Below are positions 1 through 6,754 of a DNA stretch of 12,883 bases, in pieces; position 1 is the stretch's first letter; each line of letters starts with the position of its first letter. The notes below the pieces were generated by a model. It saw only the letters and a list, made by a program, of their open reading frames with translations, did no database searches and had not been told where the DNA came from. The position numbers and the translations under genes are program-made. Source of the stretch: Myxococcales bacterium (lineage in GTDB: Bacteria > Myxococcota_C > UBA6777); contig JALTMC010000259.1 of the NCBI GenBank assembly GCA_027005175.1, forward strand, positions 1-12,883, given 5' to 3'.

Positions 1-42
1 ACTCGATGGTCTGCCCGATGGCACCCCATTGCCAAAATGTAA
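1..42 (+). CDS. C-terminal end of an upstream gene (partial)
   Basis: Reading from base 1, thirteen sense codons (ending ...RWHPIAKM) run into a TAA stop at 40-42, five bases before the pgl start codon. That spacing is typical of an operon, so this is probably the 3' end of a real gene. By context the best guess is glucose-6-phosphate dehydrogenase (zwf), which often precedes pgl and gnd. Thirteen residues are too few to identify a family, and the guess rests on neighbourhood alone. It could also be a chance open frame at the window edge. Confidence 0.4.
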   Translation, partial: TRWSARWHPIAKM

Positions 43-47
43 GGTCG

Positions 48-773
48 ATGAACGTGCAAACTCACATTCAAGAATCGTCAGAGGCAACCGCAAAAGCTGT
101 GGCCGAGGCTCTACTACAGTTGGTACTCGATCACCATAACAAACGACCCTTTTCGATCGCTCTCTCCGGTGGCTCAACACCCAAGCTCTTGTATCAAAAA
201 TTGGCCCAAACTCCCTACCTCGAAACATTTCCTTGGGAACGTATCTCTTTCTTTTTTGGTGATGAGAGGCCGGTTCCTCCAGAACACAAAGACTCCAATT
301 ACCGCATGGCAAAAGATGCCTTGTTGAGTCACATCCCATCGACTCACTTTCGTATGGAAGCAGAGGTTGGAAATGCCGATGGATACGAAGAAATCCTGCG
401 AGAGAATCTACCACTCAACCCACACGGGATCCCGCAATTTAATCTTATACTACTGGGAATCGGAGCGGATGGACACACCGCCTCTCTTTTTCCGAAAACA
501 CAAGCATTGCAAGAACAAGAGCGTTGTGTTGTCATGAACGAAGTGCCTCAACAGAACACAACAAGGATGACCTTAACCTATCCCGTCATTCAGGCAGCAC
601 AGCATATTTGGATTGTCGCAACAGGAGCGAGCAAGCAACCCATTGTCCAAGGAGTTCTTCAGCCCGATCCTTTACAAGAGCCCCCTGCGTGGCCTGTGTT
701 GAAAGTAAAACCAACAGAGGGAGAACTGACTTGGTGGCTCGACCAGAACGCAGCCGCAACCCTTGCAACCTAA
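48..773 (+). CDS. pgl: 6-phosphogluconolactonase
   Basis: Cytosolic enzyme that hydrolyses 6-phosphogluconolactone to 6-phosphogluconate, the second step of the oxidative pentose-phosphate pathway. The 241-residue product has the usual bacterial length. Visible hallmarks are SGGSTP (40-45) near the phosphate-binding region, GDER (71-74) and the strongly conserved block LGIGADGHTASLFP (136-149), whose His143 is the expected catalytic residue, followed by RMTLT (173-177). An in-frame ATG at position 6 would add 14 residues unlike the family. The ATG at 48 is preferred because a TAAGG Shine-Dalgarno-like stretch (41-45) sits just upstream and the family homology begins there. The preceding frame stops 5 bases upstream, and gnd, the next enzyme of the pathway, follows after 76 bases. 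No truncation or missing motif is seen. Confidence 0.95.
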   Translation: MNVQTHIQESSEATAKAVAEALLQLVLDHHNKRPFSIALSGGSTPKLLYQKLAQTPYLETFPWERISFFFGDERPVPPEHKDSNYRMAKDALLSHIPSTHFRMEAEVGNADGYEEILRENLPLNPHGIPQFNLILLGIGADGHTASLFPKTQALQEQERCVVMNEVPQQNTTRMTLTYPVIQAAQHIWIVATGASKQPIVQGVLQPDPLQEPPAWPVLKVKPTEGELTWWLDQNAAATLAT

Positions 774-849
774 GGTTCTCGAATCCAAAAAACGACCACC
801 TCAAAAAAACAACGAACCAACGAATTAACTCTCTCAAAAGGAGCTTACA

Positions 850-2271
850 GTGTCACAACAATTTGGAGTCCTTGGTCTTGGTGTCATGGGTCAAAACATT
901 GCCAGGAATATCGAGCGCAATGGATTTTCCGTCGCAGTCTACAATAGAGACTTTGAAAAGACGGAGAGTTTCCTTAAAAAGTATGCACAGGGCAAGAATA
1001 TCGTGGGTCCTGAAACAATGGAAGGTTTTGTGCAGTCACTGGAACGCCCCAGGCGGATTCTAATGTTGGTAAAGGCGGGTGATCCGGTCGATACAGTGAT
1101 CGGGCAACTGAGACCTCTCTTGGAGCAGGGAGACATCATTATCGATGGTGGAAATAGCTTGTATCTCGACACAGAGCGACGAGTGACAAAGCTTGCTCCG
1201 ACCGGGATAAAGTTTTTTGGGATGGGTGTAAGTGGCGGAGAAGAAGGAGCCCTATGGGGTCCGAGCATGATGCCAGGAGGAGATCCAGCAACATACCAGC
1301 ACCTCGCACCTATTTTTAATAAGATAGCAGCCCATGTTGATGGAGAGCCATGCGTTACCTATGTGGGTCACAAAGGTGCAGGACACTTCGTAAAGATGGT
1401 CCATAATGGCATTGAATACGGAGACATGCAGCTCATTGCTGAGACCTATGATATGATGCGTCATGGTTTGGGCATGGAGCCTTCAGCCATCGCTGACACC
1501 TTCGCGACGTGGAATGAAGGGGAGCTACAGTCTTATCTGATCGAAATAACGGCACATATCGCAAACTTTAAAGATGACCAGGGGACAGGAACCATCCTTC
1601 TGGATCAGATCCTTGACGCCGCAGGTCAAAAAGGAACGGGAAAGTGGACAACGATCGCAGCCATGAAACTTGGTGTCCCCATTCCGACAATAACTGCTGC
1701 AGTGGATGCCCGCATACTCTCCTCTTACAAGGGTTTGCGAGGCAAAGCGTCACAAGTCTACCCCAGCCATGCAACAACGTTAGGTGCTGACCTGGATGAG
1801 ATGCTAGACCTGCTTCGCCAAGCACTTTATGCCAGCAAGATCTGTTCTTACGCCCAAGGTTTTATGTTAATTCAGGAAGCCTCCAAGGAGTTTTCATACG
1901 ATGTAAAGCTTGATGAGTGTGCACGGATTTGGCAGGGGGGTTGTATTATTCGCGCTGCATTCCTCAACAAGATCCGTGACATTTTCCGAGAAGACCCCAT
2001 GCTACCCAACTTGCTTTTGGCACCGGGATTTGCACACGAGGTCCAAGAGTACACGGAAGCCTGGCGCCATGTTGTCCAGTGGGGAGTCGCCACTGGGATA
2101 GGACTCCCTGCGATGTCTGCCTCCCTCACCTACTTTGACGCCTTCCGTCGCGAACGTCTCCCAGCCAATATGCTCCAGGCCCAGCGTGACTTCTTTGGTG
2201 CCCACACCTACAAACGTATCGATCGTAAGGGCACCTTCCACACCCAATGGCCCACGCTCCATAAAGAATAA
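850..2271 (+). CDS. gnd: 6-phosphogluconate dehydrogenase, decarboxylating
   Basis: Oxidatively decarboxylates 6-phosphogluconate to ribulose-5-phosphate while reducing NADP+, completing the oxidative branch of the pentose-phosphate pathway. The 473-residue product is the full long-form length. It starts with a Rossmann dinucleotide site GLGVMG (9-14), then has DGGNS (99-103), VSGGEEGA (127-134) and the active-site signature around KMVHNGIEYGDMQ. There Lys182 and Glu189 match the general acid/base residues known from the family. The C-terminal all-helical domain is complete. The start is GTG, chosen because AAAAGGAG lies at a good distance upstream (836-843) and the Rossmann strand follows at once. 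The gene lies 76 bases after pgl on the same strand, so the two are probably co-transcribed. Confidence 0.98.
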   Translation: MSQQFGVLGLGVMGQNIARNIERNGFSVAVYNRDFEKTESFLKKYAQGKNIVGPETMEGFVQSLERPRRILMLVKAGDPVDTVIGQLRPLLEQGDIIIDGGNSLYLDTERRVTKLAPTGIKFFGMGVSGGEEGALWGPSMMPGGDPATYQHLAPIFNKIAAHVDGEPCVTYVGHKGAGHFVKMVHNGIEYGDMQLIAETYDMMRHGLGMEPSAIADTFATWNEGELQSYLIEITAHIANFKDDQGTGTILLDQILDAAGQKGTGKWTTIAAMKLGVPIPTITAAVDARILSSYKGLRGKASQVYPSHATTLGADLDEMLDLLRQALYASKICSYAQGFMLIQEASKEFSYDVKLDECARIWQGGCIIRAAFLNKIRDIFREDPMLPNLLLAPGFAHEVQEYTEAWRHVVQWGVATGIGLPAMSASLTYFDAFRRERLPANMLQAQRDFFGAHTYKRIDRKGTFHTQWPTLHKE

Positions 2272-2403
2272 TCCTACCTTGGGAAGCCCCCATCTACTTT
2301 GGTTTGCACGAATCAACAGCCACACAAAGCCCCTTTCCAAAGCCTGGAGCAGCGCTTTCACAAGTTGAGGCTTTCCCGTCGTGCCCGTAACCTTTCTTGT
2401 TCT

Positions 2404-2421
2404 CCATTCGTGCCATTCGTG
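2404..2421. repeat. Tandem 9-mer CCATTCGTG x2
   Basis: Two perfect adjacent copies of CCATTCGTG lie in the noncoding gap, and a further CCATTC occurs at 2429-2434. From general experience, intergenic stretches with this word (or its complement) recur as dispersed noncoding repeats in several bacterial genomes. That recollection cannot be verified here. Confidence 0.7.
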
Positions 2422-2463
2422 GATCTTGTCCATTCAACAACAGCACCTGCTTGCGTTGACGTT

Positions 2464-2498
2464 CTTGTTCTTAAGGAACAAGCTCTTCTGGAGAGCAG
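2464..2498. terminator. Two adjacent hairpins, possible terminator after gnd
   Basis: CTTGTTC (2464-2470) pairs perfectly with GAACAAG (2476-2482) across a 5-base loop. It is followed at once by GCTCT (2484-2488) and AGAGC (2494-2498) across TCTGG. Downstream on the plus strand comes AGCGTTTCTTT, which is T-rich but not a clean run. This may act as a stop for gnd transcripts. The stems are short and the tail is interrupted, so confidence is low. Confidence 0.35.
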
Positions 2499-2532
2499 CG
2501 TTTCTTTGCGAGTTCGAACCCAGCGTTTTGTG

Positions 2533-2559
2533 AAAAAACCGGGTTATTGAGAGAGCCCG
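2533..2559 (-). terminator. Weak terminator candidate for the GGDEF/EAL gene
   Basis: On the minus strand, CGGG and CCCG (plus-strand 2556-2559 and 2540-2543) flank the stop codon and are followed almost at once by six T residues (plus-strand A run at 2533-2538). The stem is only 4 bp with a 12-base loop that contains the stop codon, so this is a suggestion only. Confidence 0.22.
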
Positions 2560-5500
2560 TAAAGACTGACATCTTCGGGTTTAAGAACAACCGCCTCTCT
2601 CTCTGTAAGAAGCAATTGTGTCATCTTATCCGCAGGTAGTGGTCGGTGAAACAAGTAACCTTGTACACAAGAGCAGTGATGTTCCTTAAGAAACTCCAAC
2701 TGTTCTTGTGTCTCTACCCCTTCAGCAACGACCTTAAGTCTCAAGCTTTGTGCCATTGCGATAATCGCGGAGGTAATCGCTGCATCATCCTCATTCTCAA
2801 CCACATCACGAATAAAAACTTGGTCCACTTTTAAGACATCGATATTGAAGCGACGTAAATAACTCAAGGAAGAATAGCCAGTACCGAAGTCATCAAGAGC
2901 GATACTGAAACCCATCTCGGTTAATGCTGTGAGAGCCAAGGTCGTGCTCTGCTCATTCTTCATCAGAGTGCTTTCTGTAATCTCTAACTCTAACCTATCA
3001 GGTGAGACATGATGTTCTCGGACAAAAGAAGCGATGTTCTCGATAAAGTCCTTGGCATAAAACTGACAACCTGAGATATTCACTGACATCGTCAAAGATT
3101 GAAAGCCCATCTCATGCCAGGCTTGTATCTGTTGACACGCAGTGGAAAAGACCCAATAGCCAACAGAGGAAATGAGACCTGTCTCCTCAAGGATCGGAAT
3201 AAAGTCATGGGGAGAGACCATCCCCAAATCAGGGTGTTGCCAGCGTAGCAAAGCTTCAGCACCTGTAATTTTTCCCGTTTCGATATTGATTTGCGGTTGG
3301 TACAAAAGTCGAAACTCTCCGCGCTCCAATGCGCGACGCAAGCTATTCTCCATCGTCAGACGTTGCAAGGCTCTAGAGCCCATATCAACGGAATAGAATT
3401 GGTAGTTATTTTTCCCCAGTTCTTTGGCTCGATACATCGCAACATCGGCATGTTTAAGGAGAGATACCGATTCACTACCATCGCTGGGAAACATGCTAAT
3501 CCCGATACTTGTGGTAATAAAGAGTTCTCGCTCACCCACCTCAATCGGTTGCTCCAAGCCACGCAAGATCTTATGAGCTAATTGTGAGATGTCTTGCTCT
3601 GTTTCAATATCATTGAGCAACACAGCAAACTCGTCTCCCCCAAGACGAGCTACAGTATCACTTTCACGAAGGCTTCCCACCAAACGTTCCGACAACTGTA
3701 TCAACATCTGGTCACCCACATCGTGACCAAGCGTATCGTTGATCGTCTTGAATCGATCGAGATCAAGAAACAAAACAGCTACTTTTCTTGTGTGACGTTT
3801 TGCCAGCGCTAAAGAGTGCTCCAATCGATCCATAAAGAGAATCCGATTCGGTAGCTTGGTTAATGCATCGTGATGAGCCATAAAGCGCAGTCGCTCCTCA
3901 TTCTTCATACGCTCTGTAATATCACGACCTGTCGATACAAAATGGATAATCTCACCTTTTTCATTAAAAATGGGAGTGATTAACTTATCTTCGTAATAAA
4001 GGTCCCCATTCTTTTTTCGATTGATCATCACATCGTGATAGACCTCACCAGACAGCAAAGTCTCCCACAAACGCTTATAATAGTCTGGGGACTGCTCCCC
4101 TGAGAGCATGACATTCGATGAGCCACCAACCACCTCTGAAAAGCCATATCCCGTGGTCTCTTCAAACGCGGGATTCACGTACTCAACGATGCCCTTATTA
4201 TCTGTAATCATCACCAGATCTGCAGACTGCTCTAAGGCACTGGACATTTTTTTCATCTGCAGTTCAGCTTCACGATGACGACTAATATTTCGTGTCATAC
4301 CTTCAATACCAAGAATGTTGTTCTTTGCATCCCGGTAATAATGTGCATTGACAGAAACCCAAACAGGAGAACCATCCTTGTGATTTAAAACCGCATGAAA
4401 GTTCTGTATGGCCCCCCCTTCTTGATCCAGAAGCTCGATAAGCTCTAAACGTTGCTCTGGATCAGTGTAAAGACTTCGTATATCCACACCCAGCAACTCA
4501 TCCACCTGATAACCGATGGTGTGTCTGACTGACTCAGACACCCGAAGGATATTTCCCTCCGTATTTGTTCGAAAGTACGTATCCTGCATATCGCGGAAGA
4601 TATGACGCAACTCTTTCTCTGATGTTTTTACTTTTTCTTCAATATTATGGTGTTCGATATAACAGGCGATACGCTGTGCGAAAAGACCCAAAATAGACTC
4701 TGCCCAGGAGGTAATCGTCATAGGTTTGACATCAAAAACAGAGATCAGTCCCAGCATTTCACCTGACATCGAAATCATGGGGGCACCAAAATAACTCTCA
4801 ACCCCCATCTCCTTTAATATCGTATCTTCTGGGTACAGTTCGGCTGCATTTTTTGGAATCAGCTCTTTCTTCAGATCCAAAATATCAGCACAAGGGGTTC
4901 CCTCTAAGCGATACTCAAAATTATCCAGAAACTCTCCATCGGCCCATATCGCTTGGGTGGTTATCGTTTCTCGTGAGTCATCCGAAAACAACCCTACAAA
5001 AGCAAAACGAGTGTTGTAGACATAAGCCAGACTTTTCGCACAGACACGATAATACTCAGAGAGTTCAAAGGCAGTAGAAGGAGTAACATGAACGACAGTC
5101 TGGAGCGCATATTCAAGACGTTTACGATCCGTCAGATCCTGCAAAGTCCCAATGATACGAGCAGGCTCCCCACGATCATCCCATTGCATCTCTGCCTGAC
5201 CATGGACATAGCGTACCTCACCCCCTGGAGTGATAATACGATAATGAACACTGCAACGATGGTGGCTCGAAGCCTCTATCCAAGCTTGCTTCCATTCCTC
5301 CTGGTCATCTGGATGAACCAGACTCAAGAAGTTCTCATAGCTTGGTGAGATCTGCCCTGGTTCAAGCCCACAAATACGAAAATATTCGTCAGACCAGTAC
5401 AACTCATCACGAACAACATCCCAATCCCAATACCCCAGTCCAGGAAGCTGTTGAGACACCAACCTACGCCTATCTCCTTCACCAGCCTTTGCGTCTCTCC

Positions 5501-5573
5501 CATCACCCTTTGCCAAGCCAACCCTCTGTTCACCCCTCTGTTGCCTTATCTGATTTTTGCATATGTAATTCAA
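2544..5573 (-). CDS. PAS-GAF-PAS-PAS-GGDEF-EAL cyclic-di-GMP signalling protein
   Basis: Large cytoplasmic sensor enzyme (1009 residues, no membrane segment seen) that probably makes and/or degrades the second messenger c-di-GMP. Domains in order: PAS of the PAS_3 type with its PAC tail (about 45-150), GAF (about 160-310), a second PAS (about 320-430), a third PAS (about 442-555), GGDEF (about 568-725) and EAL (about 740-990). The cyclase signature GGDEF (645-649) is intact, and the product-inhibition site RESD (636-639) stands exactly five residues before it. The phosphodiesterase motif EALLRW (773-778) and the metal-site residues Asn832, Glu864, Asp894-Asp895, Lys915 and Glu954 are all present. 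Both activities are therefore plausible and the net direction cannot be read from sequence. The longest frame begins with TTG. A second TTG at 5516 (residue 20) follows an AGAGGG ribosome-site-like stretch and may be the true start, because the first ~40 residues match no domain. The gene is monocistronic and divergent from the pilN/pilP-like gene. Confidence 0.95.
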   Translation of the reverse strand: MNYICKNQIRQQRGEQRVGLAKGDGRDAKAGEGDRRRLVSQQLPGLGYWDWDVVRDELYWSDEYFRICGLEPGQISPSYENFLSLVHPDDQEEWKQAWIEASSHHRCSVHYRIITPGGEVRYVHGQAEMQWDDRGEPARIIGTLQDLTDRKRLEYALQTVVHVTPSTAFELSEYYRVCAKSLAYVYNTRFAFVGLFSDDSRETITTQAIWADGEFLDNFEYRLEGTPCADILDLKKELIPKNAAELYPEDTILKEMGVESYFGAPMISMSGEMLGLISVFDVKPMTITSWAESILGLFAQRIACYIEHHNIEEKVKTSEKELRHIFRDMQDTYFRTNTEGNILRVSESVRHTIGYQVDELLGVDIRSLYTDPEQRLELIELLDQEGGAIQNFHAVLNHKDGSPVWVSVNAHYYRDAKNNILGIEGMTRNISRHREAELQMKKMSSALEQSADLVMITDNKGIVEYVNPAFEETTGYGFSEVVGGSSNVMLSGEQSPDYYKRLWETLLSGEVYHDVMINRKKNGDLYYEDKLITPIFNEKGEIIHFVSTGRDITERMKNEERLRFMAHHDALTKLPNRILFMDRLEHSLALAKRHTRKVAVLFLDLDRFKTINDTLGHDVGDQMLIQLSERLVGSLRESDTVARLGGDEFAVLLNDIETEQDISQLAHKILRGLEQPIEVGERELFITTSIGISMFPSDGSESVSLLKHADVAMYRAKELGKNNYQFYSVDMGSRALQRLTMENSLRRALERGEFRLLYQPQINIETGKITGAEALLRWQHPDLGMVSPHDFIPILEETGLISSVGYWVFSTACQQIQAWHEMGFQSLTMSVNISGCQFYAKDFIENIASFVREHHVSPDRLELEITESTLMKNEQSTTLALTALTEMGFSIALDDFGTGYSSLSYLRRFNIDVLKVDQVFIRDVVENEDDAAITSAIIAMAQSLRLKVVAEGVETQEQLEFLKEHHCSCVQGYLFHRPLPADKMTQLLLTEREAVVLKPEDVSLYGLSQ

Positions 5574-5673
5574 AACACAATACTCTCTATCAATTCATTT
5601 GCAGAAACAGAGCCAAGTATTAGTCCATGTGTGGCAAAGTGAGTACCATTGTTACTCCATCCTTGTCAAGACC

Positions 5674-5697
5674 CTGTTTGCAAGAAAATTCAAACAG
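5674..5697. promoter_or_regulatory. Inverted repeat CTGTTTG-N10-CAAACAG
   Basis: Perfect 7-bp arms at 5674-5680 and 5691-5697 are separated by 10 bases (24 bases overall). The element lies just upstream of the leftward TTGACA-like hexamer and well upstream of the rightward promoter. Size and symmetry fit the operator of a dimeric regulator. No regulator can be named, and a chance match in AT-rich DNA is possible. Confidence 0.4.
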
Positions 5698-5794
5698 TTA
5701 CATAAAGAAAACACAAATCACTCGGGTCAGCCTGTACCAACACTCTTTCCAAGAGCCTCACAAGCTCCCAAACCCTACGTTTTTGTGAAAGCAC

Positions 5795-5822
5795 TTGTCA
5801 TACCCAACGATATGGGTACAAT
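5795..5822 (+). promoter_or_regulatory. Sigma-70-like promoter of the PilN/PilP-like gene
   Basis: TTGTCA (5795-5800) and TACAAT (5817-5822) are separated by 16 bases. Each differs from the consensus hexamer by one base. Transcription would start near 5829, leaving a leader of about 30 bases before the ATG at 5858, with a GGTGGG ribosome-site-like stretch at 5846-5851. Confidence 0.55.
5801..5818. promoter_or_regulatory. Operator-like inverted repeat TACCCA-N6-TGGGTA
   Basis: Perfect 6-bp arms at 5801-5806 and 5813-5818 fill the spacer between the -35 and -10 boxes and overlap the first two bases of the -10. A protein bound here would block RNA polymerase, so this could be a repressor site. 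The placement is seen directly; the function is inferred. Confidence 0.4.
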
Positions 5823-5857
5823 CTCGATAGATTTTATTTCAAAGTGGTGGGATTGTC

Positions 5858-6754
5858 ATGGTAGAAATAGGCGCGCAGACAAAACACTCTCGTATTCTTT
5901 CCTTTCATGTACTGGTCATGTTGGTACTTTGGATTGTGGGATGCTTGTTTCTCTTTCATCAACGCAACCATCGGAAGATGGTTGAAATCCGTAAAAAGAT
6001 CAATCATGCCAAACGCCATCTCCTCCGAAAATACAACAGTGATGAGAAGCTCAAAAGTAGCTACCAAAAGAAAAAGATAGCTTTGTTACAGCCTCTAACT
6101 GCGCTCCATCGACTACAACGAGTCACCAAAAATCGAGTGTACCAAATTCTACTTTCGATCCTCACCTATCGTCCAAAAGGCATCAAACTTACGACACTGA
6201 AGATCAGCGCAGACAGGGTATTTCTTCGGGGAGTGGCCAAAACTCCGAGGCAGATCATAACCTTCCTTAAACAATTCCGGAACAGTGATGTCTTTCAGGC
6301 AGTCAAGCTTATGAAGATGTCCAAGTCCTACTATGGTTTTGACGGAAATAAGCCTCAGATGCAAACAGAATTTACGATGAAAATGTTGCCAGAGAAGCTA
6401 TCCCAGCTTCGACAGATCAAGCTCCCCTTGTATTTTCCCTCGAAAGAGTATGATCCGTTTCAAACCTCGGGAAGGTCTGTCAAATGGCACAAACCTCCCC
6501 CACTGACCAAGACATCCGAGGTACTTGTGAAAGTGAGTATCGAGCAGATAAAATGTGTTGCAACCGTCTCAGAAGTGGGCAATCCCATTGCCATGTTACA
6601 AGGCCCCAAAGGGTTTGGACATATGGTTCGCCCTGGCTACGTTCTCGGACGCAACCGCGACAGAGTGGTTCGAATACTCAAGGATGGCATTTTGTTGGAG
6701 CGTATGGAAGAAGGGAGACGAATCCCCATTAAACTCCTTCGAGAGCGAAACTAA
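5858..6754 (+). CDS. PilN-PilP-like fusion, type IV pilus alignment-complex protein
   Basis: A 298-residue protein that appears to join two type IV pilus assembly parts. Residues about 14-34 form a single transmembrane helix after a short basic cytoplasmic tail. Residues 35-75 are a charged helical stretch, and about 85-175 resemble the ferredoxin-like periplasmic domain of PilN. A proline-containing linker leads to DPF (199-201), the motif that opens PilP proteins. Residues about 225-290 then look like the PilP beta domain (GY.LG.N...V..I...GI.LE). In known systems PilN, PilO and PilP are separate and link the cytoplasmic PilM ring to the PilQ secretin. Here PilO is absent, and no pilM or pilQ is adjacent. 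The N-terminal tail also lacks the INLLP-type motif with which PilN binds PilM. The ATG follows GGTGGG and a good promoter. The assignment is by family resemblance, and a secretion-system relative is possible. The stop lies inside the first unit of a tandem repeat. Confidence 0.68.
   Translation: MVEIGAQTKHSRILSFHVLVMLVLWIVGCLFLFHQRNHRKMVEIRKKINHAKRHLLRKYNSDEKLKSSYQKKKIALLQPLTALHRLQRVTKNRVYQILLSILTYRPKGIKLTTLKISADRVFLRGVAKTPRQIITFLKQFRNSDVFQAVKLMKMSKSYYGFDGNKPQMQTEFTMKMLPEKLSQLRQIKLPLYFPSKEYDPFQTSGRSVKWHKPPPLTKTSEVLVKVSIEQIKCVATVSEVGNPIAMLQGPKGFGHMVRPGYVLGRNRDRVVRILKDGILLERMEEGRRIPIKLLRERN

Larger units (their letters stand above)
2272..2543. other. Convergent intergenic region between gnd and the GGDEF/EAL gene
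   Basis: About 270 bases with no credible gene. It holds a tandem 9-mer CCATTCGTG at 2404-2412 and 2413-2421, a perfect 7-bp inverted repeat (2464-2470 with 2476-2482), a 5-bp hairpin GCTCT/AGAGC (2484-2498) followed by a T-rich stretch, and the 8-base palindrome GTTCGAAC (2512-2519). None of these is a textbook strong terminator. Because both flanking genes end here, some of these hairpins probably serve as weak transcription stops. Short open frames in the region have neither a ribosome site nor recognisable composition. Confidence 0.6.
5574..5857. promoter_or_regulatory. Divergent promoter region
   Basis: A 284-base noncoding gap between the c-di-GMP gene (leftward) and the PilN/PilP-like gene (rightward). 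It contains the rightward promoter and inverted repeats listed separately. A leftward TTGACA-like -35 hexamer (plus-strand TGTCAA, 5664-5669) is also present, but no convincing -10 box stands at the right distance, so the leftward start of transcription is unresolved. No small gene is supported here: the overlapping open frames lack ribosome sites. Confidence 0.6.

Noticed and set aside
2002-2433. 143-residue minus-strand open frame overlapping the end of gnd, beginning with a HEWHEW-like sequence
   Set aside because: It is antisense to well-supported gnd, has no ribosome site, and its odd N-terminus is just the CCATTCGTG tandem read backwards.
2505-2525. tRNA T-arm-like sequence (GAGTTCGAACCC)
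   Set aside because: The bases flanking the loop do not form a 5-bp T stem and no acceptor, D or anticodon arm can be drawn; it is a chance palindrome GTTCGAAC.
5664-5669. Leftward promoter for the c-di-GMP gene based on a perfect TTGACA
   Set aside because: No acceptable -10 hexamer lies 16-18 bases downstream on the minus strand, so it is mentioned only as part of the regulatory region.
5599-5985. 128-residue plus-strand open frame spanning the divergent promoter region
   Set aside because: It overlaps the promoter and the start of the PilN/PilP-like gene in another frame, and has no ribosome site or domain.
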